Origin: Chryseobacterium elymi
GTDB lineage: Bacteria; Bacteroidota; Bacteroidia; Flavobacteriales; Weeksellaceae
Direction of reading: 5' to 3'
Assembly: GCF_003385495.1 (NCBI RefSeq)
Contig: NZ_QNUH01000016.1
Coordinates: 18,055-82,054 of the forward strand
DNA: 64,000 nt
Every line of letters begins with the position of its first letter. Within the stretch, counting starts at the first letter, position 1. Both the position numbers and the translations under genes were made by a program. Shown here one piece after another: positions 8,044 through 17,027 of this stretch. Under the pieces are notes generated by a model. That model did not search any database, had not been told where the DNA came from, and saw nothing but the letters and a program-made list of their open reading frames with translations.

Positions 8044-8925
8044 TTATTCTTTTTCCCAATGCGCTTCGGTTCCCTGAGGAGCTGCTCCTCCCTGAGCCTG
8101 CGTCACTGGTGGTTGTTCCTGATTGATATGATAGACATACGCTGCAATCTTTTCGATCTCTGCACCTGAAACTTCTCCGTTCTTACCGAATGCTCTCATT
8201 GAAGGGTTAGTAGGAGAACCATTCCAGTCCATGTGGAAAACGTTTTTAAATAGAGTTTTCTCCGGCTGATTGATCCAGTAATTGTCCGTAAGGTTTGGAC
8301 CAATACCACCACTTCCGTCTTCTTTGTGACAAGAGGCACAGTTGGTTTTGAATAGTTCTTTTCCTTCTGCGATATTGTCAGCAGAGTATTTTGCTGTTTC
8401 TATAGTTACAGGGGGCTGTTCAGCTTCATATTTTGCAATGCTGGCCATCTGCTCTTTATATTCCTGCTCATATTCACTCAACGGGTGTGCGAAATCTGTG
8501 AAGGAATAAGCCGCGATATATACAATACAAAAAGCAGTCCCGAAATAGAATAAACCTACCCACCATTTTGGAAGCTGGTTATCCAATTCCATAATCCCAT
8601 CAAAACCATGGTCGATAAGGATGTCCTTTTCTTCTGTAGCAGACTGTTTTTTGAATGCACTGTCGTACATTCTTCTTAAGAAAGGAACTTTCTTTTCTGC
8701 CAGATAAGCTGCTCTTTCTTCCGGAGATAGTTTTTTGAATTTATTATTTTCAATCAAATCTCCAATAGCACTGTGGATGTATGCTAAAATAGCACTGATC
8801 ACAACAGTTCCCCAGAAGTAAGGTGAAGCTAGGAACGAGTAGCTCTGTACAAACAAATAATAAAAAACTATTAAAAGTCCAGTTATTATTAAAATGTTTA
8901 CAACAACAGGTGTTCTTTGTTTCAT
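8044..8925 (-). CDS. ccoP: cbb3-type cytochrome c oxidase subunit III (CcoP), single c-haem
   Basis: Electron-entry subunit of cbb3 oxidase. 293 residues: two membrane helices near the N-terminus (residues ~10-50), a long cytoplasmic loop, a third helix (~120-142) and a periplasmic cytochrome c domain. Only one CxxCH is present (NCASCH, C196/C199/H200), with a candidate axial Met in the segment SMRAFG. Classical proteobacterial CcoP carries two c-haems. Neighbours ccoQ and ccoNO leave no doubt about the complex. Confidence 0.93.
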   Translation of the reverse strand: MKQRTPVVVNILIITGLLIVFYYLFVQSYSFLASPYFWGTVVISAILAYIHSAIGDLIENNKFKKLSPEERAAYLAEKKVPFLRRMYDSAFKKQSATEEKDILIDHGFDGIMELDNQLPKWWVGLFYFGTAFCIVYIAAYSFTDFAHPLSEYEQEYKEQMASIAKYEAEQPPVTIETAKYSADNIAEGKELFKTNCASCHKEDGSGGIGPNLTDNYWINQPEKTLFKNVFHMDWNGSPTNPSMRAFGKNGEVSGAEIEKIAAYVYHINQEQPPVTQAQGGAAPQGTEAHWEKE

Positions 8926-8935
8926 AATAAATAGT

Positions 8936-9136
8936 TTAATTTTTTAAATTAAAATCGTCATCCTCGTCATCCCCAAGTGGAGCTTCTTCTTCCTCTTTGT
9001 AATATTTTTTAGGCCTGCTAAAAACATAGATTACCAGAGCTATGAAGAACAGCATAAAGAAAATCAGAGCCAGCGTCTGGTAGAGACCAGCGTTTTCTGT
9101 ATTGGATAATATATCTTTAAAGTTCTGAGGAATCAT
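8936..9136 (-). CDS. ccoQ: CcoQ-like small subunit of cbb3 oxidase
   Basis: 66 residues: one membrane helix (LALIFFMLFFIALVIYVFS) followed by RPKKYYKEEEE and an acidic tail, the CcoQ/FixQ pattern. It sits between ccoNO and ccoP with gaps of only 10-16 nt. CcoQ stabilises the cbb3 complex. Confidence 0.85.
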   Translation of the reverse strand: MIPQNFKDILSNTENAGLYQTLALIFFMLFFIALVIYVFSRPKKYYKEEEEAPLGDDEDDDFNLKN

Positions 9137-9152
9137 GTGAACCTTTTAATGT

Positions 9153-11414
9153 TTAGTTAGTACTTGCTGTTTTTATTTCTGTAGTCTTGATATCTGTACC
9201 TAATCTCTGAAGATAAGAAATAAGAGCTACGATCTCTTTTTTCTCCAATTCTCCCTGAGGTCTCTTAGCATAAGCTAACTTAAGGTCATTAGCTTCAGAG
9301 AAGATGTCCTGTACGATCTTTGTTGCCTGGTTGTCTGCCCATTTGTTTGCAGAATCTATTTCAGCTTTCGTATAAGGAACTTCAAATGTATTCTTCATCA
9401 GCTTCATTTTGTCTACCATCTTAGATCTGTCCAGGTTGTTAGCAATTAGCCAAGGGTAACGAGGCATGATAGACCCTGCTGATGTAGATCTTGGATTATA
9501 CATGTGTTTGTAGTGCCAAGAACTTGGGTTTTTACCTCCTTCTCTATGTAAATCCGGTCCTGTTCTCTTAGAACCCCAAAGGAATGGTCTGTCGTATACA
9601 AATTCTCCCGCTTTGGAATACTGTCCGTTTTTACCGTTGAATCTTGTAATCTCATCCCTGAATGGTCTGATCATCTGAGAGTGACAGGCATTACATCCTT
9701 CACGGATATAAATATCTCTACCTTCCAGCTCAAGCGGTGAATATGGTTTTACAGCTGAAATTGTAGGTACACTTTTCTTAAGAGATAGTGTAGGGATAAT
9801 TTCAATTGAACTACCTATGGAAATAGTGATGAAAGATAAAATACCTAATAATAACGGCATTCTTTCAAGCCATAAGTGAGTCCCTTCACCTTCTTTACGT
9901 TTGTTTCCAATGTTAGCCAATGCAGGTGCTTCAGCAGGAACTTCTTTCTGGAATGAACCTTTTCTTACTGTAGCGATTACGTTAACGATCATTAGGATGG
10001 ATCCGGAAATATAGAATATACCTCCTAAGAATCTCATTTTAAAGTAAGGAATGATCGCAGTTACCGTATCCAGCCAGTTTTTGTACATCAAAGTACCGTC
10101 CGGGTTGAATTGTTTCCACATCAAACCTTGTGTGAATCCTGAAATATACATGGGTACTGCATAGAAAATAATTCCTAATGTCCCTAACCAGAAGTGCCAG
10201 TTAGCTAATTTTACAGACCAAAGTTTTGTTCTCCACATAATAGGTACCAAATAGTAGATAACCCCGAATGCCATGAAACCATTCCATCCAAGAGCTCCTA
10301 AGTGTACGTGACCGATAACCCAGTCTGTAAAGTGACCAATTTTGTTGATGTTTTTAGTTGCCAAAAGCGGACCTTCGAATGTTGCCATACCATAGCATGT
10401 AACAGCTACAACGAAGAACTTAAGGATAGGGTTTTCCCTTACTTTATCCCAAGCTCCTCTCAGCGTAAGAAGACCATTTAGCATCCCTCCCCAAGACGGT
10501 GCAATAAGCATGATAGAGAAACCTGTTCCCACAGCTTGAGCCCATGCGGGAAGAGCTGTATACTGAAGGTGGTGAGGACCAGCCCAGATATATACGAAAA
10601 TTAATGACCAGAAGTGAATAATAGACAGTTTATAAGAGAAAACCGGTCTGTCTGCTGCCTTCGGAAGGAAGTAATACATCAAACCAAGAACCGGAGTCGT
10701 CAGTACGAATGCAACGGCATTGTGACCGTACCACCACTGTACAATTGCATCTTTTACCCCTGCATATGCTGAATATGATTTCCAGCCAGTGAAAGATAAT
10801 GGAACTTCAAGGTTGTTGAAGATGTGAAGCATTGCCACAGCAATCCACGTACCGATATAGAACCATATAGCTACATAAAGGTGTCTTACTCTTCTTTTTG
10901 CAATCGTCAGGAACATGTTGATCCCGAAAATAATCCATGAGAATGCAATCAATATGTCGATCGGCCATTCGTGTTCAGCATATTCTTTTGAAGTATTGAT
11001 CCCCATAAAGAACGTAATGAACGTAGCAACGATCATAAACTGCCAAGTCCAGAAATGTAGCCAAGATAATGTATCACTGTACATTCTTGTTTTTAATAAT
11101 CTCTGTAATGAGTAATAAATACCGGTATAAACGATATTACATACAAATGCAAAGATCACGGTATTGGTATGAAGCATTCTGATTCTACCAAAACCAAATG
11201 CACCTTGAGTGTTTATTAACCCTTGGATATTGCCTGATGTAAGACTTTTGATGGTTGTATCATCTGTACCGAATAAAAATTCCGGCAATTCCGGGTAGAA
11301 AAGCATTAATGCCGCCGTAAGCCCGAACGTAAATCCTATAAGACCGAAAACTAAGGTCGCATAAAGGAACGCACGGACAATACTGTTGTCATAACTAAAC
11401 TTTTGTGTTTCCAT
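9153..11414 (-). CDS. ccoN: Fused cbb3 oxidase subunits I and II (CcoN-CcoO)
   Basis: 753 residues. Residues ~1-490 are the haem-copper oxidase catalytic subunit with 12 or more helices and conserved His segments (RMLHTNTVIF, WWYGHNAVAF, GPHHLQYTALP, HVHLGALGWNG). Residues ~530-753 are CcoO: a membrane helix, then the mono-haem cytochrome c domain with REGCNACHSQM (C574/C577/H578). The CcoN-CcoO fusion is characteristic of Bacteroidota. It reduces O2 to water with high affinity and pumps protons. The gene follows ccoS by 5 nt. Confidence 0.97.
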   Translation of the reverse strand: METQKFSYDNSIVRAFLYATLVFGLIGFTFGLTAALMLFYPELPEFLFGTDDTTIKSLTSGNIQGLINTQGAFGFGRIRMLHTNTVIFAFVCNIVYTGIYYSLQRLLKTRMYSDTLSWLHFWTWQFMIVATFITFFMGINTSKEYAEHEWPIDILIAFSWIIFGINMFLTIAKRRVRHLYVAIWFYIGTWIAVAMLHIFNNLEVPLSFTGWKSYSAYAGVKDAIVQWWYGHNAVAFVLTTPVLGLMYYFLPKAADRPVFSYKLSIIHFWSLIFVYIWAGPHHLQYTALPAWAQAVGTGFSIMLIAPSWGGMLNGLLTLRGAWDKVRENPILKFFVVAVTCYGMATFEGPLLATKNINKIGHFTDWVIGHVHLGALGWNGFMAFGVIYYLVPIMWRTKLWSVKLANWHFWLGTLGIIFYAVPMYISGFTQGLMWKQFNPDGTLMYKNWLDTVTAIIPYFKMRFLGGIFYISGSILMIVNVIATVRKGSFQKEVPAEAPALANIGNKRKEGEGTHLWLERMPLLLGILSFITISIGSSIEIIPTLSLKKSVPTISAVKPYSPLELEGRDIYIREGCNACHSQMIRPFRDEITRFNGKNGQYSKAGEFVYDRPFLWGSKRTGPDLHREGGKNPSSWHYKHMYNPRSTSAGSIMPRYPWLIANNLDRSKMVDKMKLMKNTFEVPYTKAEIDSANKWADNQATKIVQDIFSEANDLKLAYAKRPQGELEKKEIVALISYLQRLGTDIKTTEIKTASTN

Positions 11415-11419
11415 ATCAA

Positions 11420-11647
11420 CTATTCACTTTTTTCTTCAATTTTATTATTTTCTCCTATTTTTTTCTCGTCTTTATCTTTGTTGCCTTTTTCGTCCTTTTC
11501 CTTGATTTCTCCATTATCAAAAAGGATCCTGACAGCAGGAGATTCGTCATCTTCAAACTGTCCTTTTCGGGCATACACTATAAATACGACCAAGAAAATC
11601 GCAGCTAAAGAAACACTGCAGAGGATCATTAAATATAGAATATCCAT
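11420..11647 (-). CDS. ccoS: cbb3 oxidase assembly protein CcoS
   Basis: 75 residues: MDILYLMILCSVSLAAIFLV gives one N-terminal helix, followed by a cytoplasmic segment with GQFEDDESPAVRILFD, the CcoS signature. The C-terminus is extended by a Lys/Glu-rich low-complexity tail. CcoS is needed for cofactor insertion into cbb3 oxidase. It is located between ccoI and ccoNO. Confidence 0.93.
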   Translation of the reverse strand: MDILYLMILCSVSLAAIFLVVFIVYARKGQFEDDESPAVRILFDNGEIKEKDEKGNKDKDEKKIGENNKIEEKSE

Positions 11648-11756
11648 TGGACAACAAAATTAACCTATTTTCGGGGTTCAAATTTAGTGAAAAATAATGA
11701 CATTCATCACGAAATGCGGATTTCAGCTAATTTAAAATCAGTCTAAATAAGGGCTT

Positions 11757-14138
11757 CTACACCTGTTTTTTGAAATGTTTCCGGCCCAAAATCCAGGTGG
11801 AAAGAGTGGTGAATGCAACCACAGTGATAGAACTGATTGGCATGATGATTGCTGCGAAGAGCGGATGCATCTGGCCTGTAACTGCGTAACTTAAACCAAC
11901 GATATTGTATAGAAAACTGATTATGAATGTCATTTTTACAATAGTAATCGATCCTTTGCAGACATTCAGGTAATTATCTAATGCCACTACTTTATCACCA
12001 TTCATGATCACATCAGAAGAAGGTGTAAAGCTGTTCGTGTCATCTGCAATGGCGATTCCTACATTACTTTGCTTCAGTGCTCCGGCATCATTCAGTCCGT
12101 CTCCCAGCATAGCCACTTTCATGTTCTGATCCTGAAGATTTTTGATGTAATTAAGCTTGTCTTCCGGGCTTTGGTTGAAAGCCATTCCTTGGTATGTAGG
12201 GATAAGTTCTTTAAGCTGGTTTTCCTCGGAAGAGTTATCACCGCTCAGAATAAATATTTTATAGCTGGTAAGCTTTGTGAATAGTTCCTTTAATTTCGGG
12301 CGGTACTCATTCTTAAAGATGAATTTACCCAAAAAATCACCGTTTTTGCTAATGTATACGGCTGTTTCAAGGTTTTTAGGCTCTTGATTATTATAACGGG
12401 CGGAACCAATTTTATAACCATTTCCCCTTACACTGGCTTCATATCCTTTTCCGGAAATCTCACGGAAATTCTCAACAGGGAAATAGTCGTCATTGTCCTC
12501 AATAAATTCATACAGAGATTTAGAAAGCGGATGGTTAGAATTCTTTAATAAGGTTTTGATATTCAGACGGTCAAATTCATTAATTTCAGAGCCTTCATAT
12601 CTGACATTTGATTTTTTTCTGTGAGTGATGGTTCCTGTTTTGTCAAAAACAAGAGTGTCAAGTTTGGCAATTTTTTCAATGGTTAGAGTATCTTTTACGT
12701 AAAATTTATTACGGCCCAAAATTCTCATAATATGGCCAAAAGTAAATGGTGCAGATAGTGCCAATGCACAAGGACAGGCAATAATAAGAATGGCTGAGAT
12801 AACCTGGAACATAATTTTAAGATCAATAAATGCCCAGTAAATTCCTGAGATTAATGCAATACCTAAAATGATGAATGTAAAATATTTACTGACGTTATTG
12901 GTCAGTGTGTCAAGGCCTGTTTCGTGCTTCTTGAATGCTTCCTTATTCCAGAGTTGGGTCAGGTAACTTTGATCAACATCTTTAATCACCTCAAGTTCCA
13001 GTGAAGAACCGATTTGCTTACCTCCCGCAAAGATTTTATCACCCGGCTGTTTGCTGATGCTTTCACTTTCTCCGGTGATAAAACTGTTGTCTATATTTCC
13101 TTCACCGTTAATCAGGATAGCGTCAACGGGAATGATTTCCTGGTTTCTAACCAAAATCCTGTCTCCTACTTTAATTTCAGAAAGAAGAATGTTGTCCTGC
13201 TTTCCTTCAAAATCTACTTTGGTAACTGCGATAGGGTAGAATGATTTATAATCTCTGTCGTAGGATAAGGCACTATACGTTCTTTTCTGGAAAATTTTCC
13301 CCATTAGCATAAAGAAAAGCAATCCACACAAGGTGTCAAAATACCCAGGGCCATAATCTGTAACCACTTCGTAAATACTTCGTCCGAAAAGCACAAAAAT
13401 CCCCAGGACAATCGGAACATCGATGTTGACGATCTTATTTTTCAACCCATACCAGGCAGATTTGTAATAATCTGAAGCAGAATAAAATACAACAGGACAT
13501 GCTAAAAGGAACATCAGTGTTCTGAAGAGTCCTTTGTAATGCTCCATCCAGTAATCCTCACCACCTACATATTCAGGGAAAGCTAGGAACATTCCGTTTC
13601 CAAATGCAAAACCGGCAATTGCAAATTTTATAAGAAGAGATTTGTCAAGATGATCTACGTTTTTATCAGCGGTTTCAAGGCTGATAACGGGTTTATAACC
13701 AAGATTGGTTAAGAAATTAGCTAGTTCGCTTAATTTTAGCTCGTTATGATTGAATGAAATCTGTAAGGTCTTTCTGGTGAAATTTACCTGAGAGTAATTG
13801 ATGTGCTCATTCAGGGTATGTAGGCTTTCCAGAAGCCATATGCATGAAGAACAGTGTATTACAGGAATTTTAAAAGTAACAAGACTTGTTTTTCCTTCCG
13901 AGAAATCAGTGATTTTTTCAAAAATTTCCGGAGTATCAAGATATTCAAATTGAGAAGAGCTCTCATCGGGACGGATTCCGGCTCTTTTGTTAAGCTCATA
14001 GAAATTGGTTAAATCATTGAGATTCAGAATTTCGTAGACAGACTTGCAGCCATTGCAGCAGAAAGTCTTTTCATCAAATAAAATTCGCTCCTTTTCTATA
14101 CCTTGACCACAATGAAAACAGTTCTCGCTCACCACCAT
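11757..14138 (-). CDS. ccoI: Copper-exporting P-type ATPase CcoI/FixI
   Basis: P1B ATPase that moves copper for cbb3 oxidase maturation. From MVVSEN the protein has 793 residues. It has an N-terminal metal-binding cysteine region (C7/C10, then CCNGC), an HMA-like domain with HCSSCIWLL, eight helices, the CPC transport motif (455-457), the phosphorylation motif DKTGT (D499) and GDGLNDAGAL. I chose the ATG at 14138 because an in-frame upstream ATG at 14246 would run through the divergent promoter and start of the Crp/Fnr gene. It heads the minus-strand cco run. Confidence 0.95.
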   Translation of the reverse strand: MVVSENCFHCGQGIEKERILFDEKTFCCNGCKSVYEILNLNDLTNFYELNKRAGIRPDESSSQFEYLDTPEIFEKITDFSEGKTSLVTFKIPVIHCSSCIWLLESLHTLNEHINYSQVNFTRKTLQISFNHNELKLSELANFLTNLGYKPVISLETADKNVDHLDKSLLIKFAIAGFAFGNGMFLAFPEYVGGEDYWMEHYKGLFRTLMFLLACPVVFYSASDYYKSAWYGLKNKIVNIDVPIVLGIFVLFGRSIYEVVTDYGPGYFDTLCGLLFFMLMGKIFQKRTYSALSYDRDYKSFYPIAVTKVDFEGKQDNILLSEIKVGDRILVRNQEIIPVDAILINGEGNIDNSFITGESESISKQPGDKIFAGGKQIGSSLELEVIKDVDQSYLTQLWNKEAFKKHETGLDTLTNNVSKYFTFIILGIALISGIYWAFIDLKIMFQVISAILIIACPCALALSAPFTFGHIMRILGRNKFYVKDTLTIEKIAKLDTLVFDKTGTITHRKKSNVRYEGSEINEFDRLNIKTLLKNSNHPLSKSLYEFIEDNDDYFPVENFREISGKGYEASVRGNGYKIGSARYNNQEPKNLETAVYISKNGDFLGKFIFKNEYRPKLKELFTKLTSYKIFILSGDNSSEENQLKELIPTYQGMAFNQSPEDKLNYIKNLQDQNMKVAMLGDGLNDAGALKQSNVGIAIADDTNSFTPSSDVIMNGDKVVALDNYLNVCKGSITIVKMTFIISFLYNIVGLSYAVTGQMHPLFAAIIMPISSITVVAFTTLSTWILGRKHFKKQV

Positions 14139-14170
14139 AATATATTGAACTACAAAATTATAACAATTTT

Positions 14171-14203
14171 TTTTGTTTATCGCGTTAAAAAGTTCTATTT
14201 TTG
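14171..14203 (+). promoter_or_regulatory. Promoter of the Crp/Fnr-type regulator
   Basis: TTTTG at 14171-14175, a 20-nt spacer and TATTTTTG at 14196-14203 match the Bacteroidota -33/-7 promoter. The predicted transcription start is within a few nt of 14208, which decides the start codon of the downstream gene. Confidence 0.65.
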
Positions 14204-14221
14204 TGATAAATGTCATATAAA

Positions 14222-14935
14222 ATGTCGCAGGAACAACAGATTGCAATTGAAGAGAGGTTCGCCAGAGTTTTTAATGATAAATCATTTAAGGAAAGACTTT
14301 CTAGCACTGATTTTGAAAAATATATTAACAGCAAGAAAAAATTAAGTTTTCAGAAGCACGATACCATTTTCGAGGACGGGGAAATACCAAAAGGAGTGTA
14401 CGTTTTAGAAAAAGGAGCGGCCAAGCTTTCCAAGTCCGGAGCTTTTGGAAAAGACCAGATCTTAAGATTTATCAAAGAGGGGGATATTATCGGCTATCGT
14501 TCATTGCTTTGCGGGGAAAATTTCCAGGCAAAGGCTGAGGCTATGACGGATATTGAATGCATATTTCTTCCGGCAGATGTTTTCATGTATCTCCTGGAAG
14601 TAGATCCACAGCTTTCTTTTGCTATGCTTCAGAAAATCTCTTATGAACTGGGAGAATCATCCAATACCATTACCTTCCTTGCACAAAAGACAGTAAGAGA
14701 GAGACTGGCAGAAATCCTGATTCTTCTGGAACAGAAATTAGGAGTAGATCCTGAAGGATTTATCAAAATTTCGCTCACCAGAGAAGAAATTGCCAACATC
14801 ATCGGTACTGCTACAGAAAGTGCCATCCGTTTGATCTCTGAATTCAAACAGGACAGTCTCATAGAAGTAGACGGAAGAAACATCAAAATTTTGAACCACG
14901 ACAAACTGATGAAACTAGGTCACGTAGTTTTATAA
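14222..14935 (+). CDS. Crp/Fnr family transcriptional regulator
   Basis: About 237 residues from MSQEQQ. An N-terminal cyclic-nucleotide-binding-like beta roll ([19 protein letters not shown]) is followed by a dimer helix and a C-terminal winged helix with [24 protein letters not shown]'s four N-terminal Fe-S cysteines are absent (only LLCGEN and ECIF carry Cys), so it is not an oxygen-labile FNR. An ATG at 14210 is also in frame, but it lies almost on the predicted transcription start, so I prefer 14222. It diverges from the cbb3 cluster and is a plausible regulator of it (inference). Confidence 0.9.
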   Translation: MSQEQQIAIEERFARVFNDKSFKERLSSTDFEKYINSKKKLSFQKHDTIFEDGEIPKGVYVLEKGAAKLSKSGAFGKDQILRFIKEGDIIGYRSLLCGENFQAKAEAMTDIECIFLPADVFMYLLEVDPQLSFAMLQKISYELGESSNTITFLAQKTVRERLAEILILLEQKLGVDPEGFIKISLTREEIANIIGTATESAIRLISEFKQDSLIEVDGRNIKILNHDKLMKLGHVVL

Positions 14936-14952
14936 CAATCATACAAAAACTT

Positions 14953-14976
14953 AAGTCGGCGAAAGCCGACTTTTTA
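14953..14976 (+). terminator. Terminator of the Crp/Fnr gene
   Basis: AGTCGGC-gaaa-GCCGACT followed by TTTTT: a perfect 7-bp stem with a GNRA tetraloop and U-run, 18 nt after the stop. Confidence 0.85.
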
Positions 14977-14997
14977 ACTTTTAAAAATAGATACATT

Positions 14998-15813
14998 ATG
15001 TCTGTTCACTCTGAAATTAAAAAGGTTACGACTGAAACCTTGCGGAAAATGAAATTCGACAAGGAAAAAATAACAATGCTTACTGCTTACGACTTTACCA
15101 CTGCAAAAATGGTAGATGCCGGAGGTGTTGATGCTATTTTGATAGGAGATTCTGCTGCTAATGTGATGGCTGGTTTTGAAACGACTTTGCCAATTACTCT
15201 GGATCAGATGATTTATCATGCTCAAAGTGTTGTTCGTGGAGTCGACAGAGCTCTTGTGGTAGCAGATCTTCCGTTCGGGACCTACCAGAGTAATCCTGAG
15301 AAAGCATTGGAGTCAGCAGTAAGAATGATGAAGGAAGGTGGGGCCCATGCCGTAAAAATTGAAGGAGGAAAAGAAATTTCAAAATCTATAAAGAAAATTA
15401 TCAATGCCGGAATTCCTGTAATGGGGCATTTGGGATTGACGCCGCAGTCTATCTATAAATTCGGAACCTATAAAGTAAGAGCTAAAGAAGAAGCAGAAGC
15501 AGAAAAGCTGATCAGTGACGCACAGCTTTTGGAAGAATTAGGGTGTTTTTCTATCGTGTTAGAAAAAATTCCTGCTGATTTAGCTAAAAAAGTATCAGAA
15601 AGTATTTCTATTCCGACGATTGGTATTGGAGCAGGAGCTGACTGTGACGGACAGGTTCTTGTCTACCACGATATGGTGGGAATGAACAAAGGTTTCAGTC
15701 CGAAGTTTTTAAGAAGATATCTTGATCTCTATACAGAAATTACAGGTGCGGTTGCCCAATATGTAAAAGATGTGAAAAATGTTGAATTCCCTAATGAAAA
15801 TGAAAGCTACTAA
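14998..15813 (+). CDS. panB: 3-methyl-2-oxobutanoate hydroxymethyltransferase
   Basis: First committed step of pantothenate (CoA) synthesis: transfers a hydroxymethyl group from methylene-THF to 2-oxoisovalerate. 271 residues, standard length. PanB motifs are [49 protein letters not shown] and [12 protein letters not shown], with [16 protein letters not shown] towards the end. It is followed directly by a small membrane protein and an RluA-type synthase, probably one transcript. Confidence 0.97.
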   Translation: MSVHSEIKKVTTETLRKMKFDKEKITMLTAYDFTTAKMVDAGGVDAILIGDSAANVMAGFETTLPITLDQMIYHAQSVVRGVDRALVVADLPFGTYQSNPEKALESAVRMMKEGGAHAVKIEGGKEISKSIKKIINAGIPVMGHLGLTPQSIYKFGTYKVRAKEEAEAEKLISDAQLLEELGCFSIVLEKIPADLAKKVSESISIPTIGIGAGADCDGQVLVYHDMVGMNKGFSPKFLRRYLDLYTEITGAVAQYVKDVKNVEFPNENESY

Positions 15814-15816
15814 TTG

Positions 15817-16137
15817 ATGAATCAACAACAATCACTTCAGGGAATCTTATCCATCGCAGCAATCATATGTATGGCGGTAGGCTGGTTCAATTTATTCTCC
15901 CCGGAAATCAACGAACTTCTCTCCAGAAAAGTCTTTTATGTATTGATAGGAGCAAGTTTCTTCGTTCAGGCACCTACGCTTCCCAATAAAAACTTCATGT
16001 ATGGTATGTATGCGGCGGCGGCACTTTGTGTAATCGGGGCATTTTTACCGGCAGATTCTAAACTTTCAATGCTTAAAACAATAGGTCTTCTTGGAGGAAT
16101 TGTTATTTCTTTGACTAACAGACCAAGGCGTTCGTAA
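15817..16137 (+). CDS. Small hypothetical membrane protein
   Basis: 106 residues with four hydrophobic segments (around residues 9-27, 40-52, 60-75 and 83-98) and a basic end (NRPRRS). I recognise no family. The ATG at 15817 is 3 nt after the panB stop, and the next gene starts 3 nt after its own stop, so it is in a tight operon. The close packing and its undisturbed frame support it being real. Confidence 0.75.
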   Translation: MNQQQSLQGILSIAAIICMAVGWFNLFSPEINELLSRKVFYVLIGASFFVQAPTLPNKNFMYGMYAAAALCVIGAFLPADSKLSMLKTIGLLGGIVISLTNRPRRS

Positions 16138-16140
16138 TGT

Positions 16141-16818
16141 ATGGAAGAGCAGATTGTATATGAAGATAACCATCTTCTGGTGGTTAACAAAAAAGTAGGA
16201 CAGCTTGTTCAGGGCGATAAAACCGGCGATGAATCTTTGCTGGAGTCCCTTAAGAATTTTATCAAAAAAAGAGATGCTAAGCCGGGAAATGTTTTTCTCG
16301 GTTTGGTTCACCGTATAGACCGCCCGACTTCGGGTCTGGTTATCTATGCTAAAACTTCCAAAGCACTTTCCCGCCTTACCCAAATGGTGAAAAACAGGGA
16401 AGTGAAAAAAACATATTGGGCTGTTGTGGGCAAAGAAATGATCCCTCCGAGCCAGAGGCTTGTTCATTACTTAAAAAAGAATGAAAAGAATAATAAAGCC
16501 ATTGTTTTTCCAAAAGTAACTGAAGGGGCAAAAGAAGCAATTTTAACTTATCATATGGTCAAGACTTTAGATAATTACATGCTTCTTGAGATTGATCTGG
16601 AAACCGGAAGGCATCACCAGATCCGGGCTCAGCTGTCAAAAACCGGAGTTCCTATAAAAGGGGACCTGAAATATGGAGCACCACGCTCCAATCCGGATGG
16701 GGGAATTAATCTTCATGCAAGAAAACTGGAATTTATTCATCCTGTTACCAAAGAAAAGATAGAAATTACAGCTCCCGTTCCGCAGAATGATGCCATCTGG
16801 AGAGCCTGCGAAGAATAA
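16141..16818 (+). CDS. RluA-family pseudouridine synthase
   Basis: 225 residues. Isomerises uridine to pseudouridine in rRNA or tRNA. The catalytic motif HRIDRPTSGLVIYAKTSKAL is at residues 57-76, with Asp60 as nucleophile; a second conserved segment is LETGRHHQIRAQLS. There is no N-terminal S4 domain, so it resembles the short RluA/RluC-type enzymes. Target site unknown. It follows panB and the small membrane protein in one run and ends in a terminator. Confidence 0.92.
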   Translation: MEEQIVYEDNHLLVVNKKVGQLVQGDKTGDESLLESLKNFIKKRDAKPGNVFLGLVHRIDRPTSGLVIYAKTSKALSRLTQMVKNREVKKTYWAVVGKEMIPPSQRLVHYLKKNEKNNKAIVFPKVTEGAKEAILTYHMVKTLDNYMLLEIDLETGRHHQIRAQLSKTGVPIKGDLKYGAPRSNPDGGINLHARKLEFIHPVTKEKIEITAPVPQNDAIWRACEE

Positions 16819-16825
16819 AAATCTG

Positions 16826-16850
16826 ATCCTGCATATTTGCAGGATTTTTT
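16826..16850 (+). terminator. Terminator after the pseudouridine synthase gene
   Basis: ATCCTGCA-tatt-TGCAGGAT followed by TTTTT, 8-bp perfect stem. Confidence 0.85.
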
Positions 16851-17027
16851 CTTTTGCTGATTAAAATACTGAATTTATCGATGTTTATTAGTTTGGTGTT
16901 CTTCTATAATATATGACAAATTTACCTATTTTAATTATATTTAATATAAATTACTCAGTGAATTCTGTTTTTTATTTAATTTTTTGTAAAAATCAATATC
17001 TTAGTTGGGAATTTAATCCAATCCCAT

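Noticed and set aside
14139..14246. N-terminal extension of CcoI by 36 residues
   Set aside because: It would cross the divergent Crp/Fnr promoter and start; the extension has no family similarity, and MVVSEN fits just before the metal-binding Cys.
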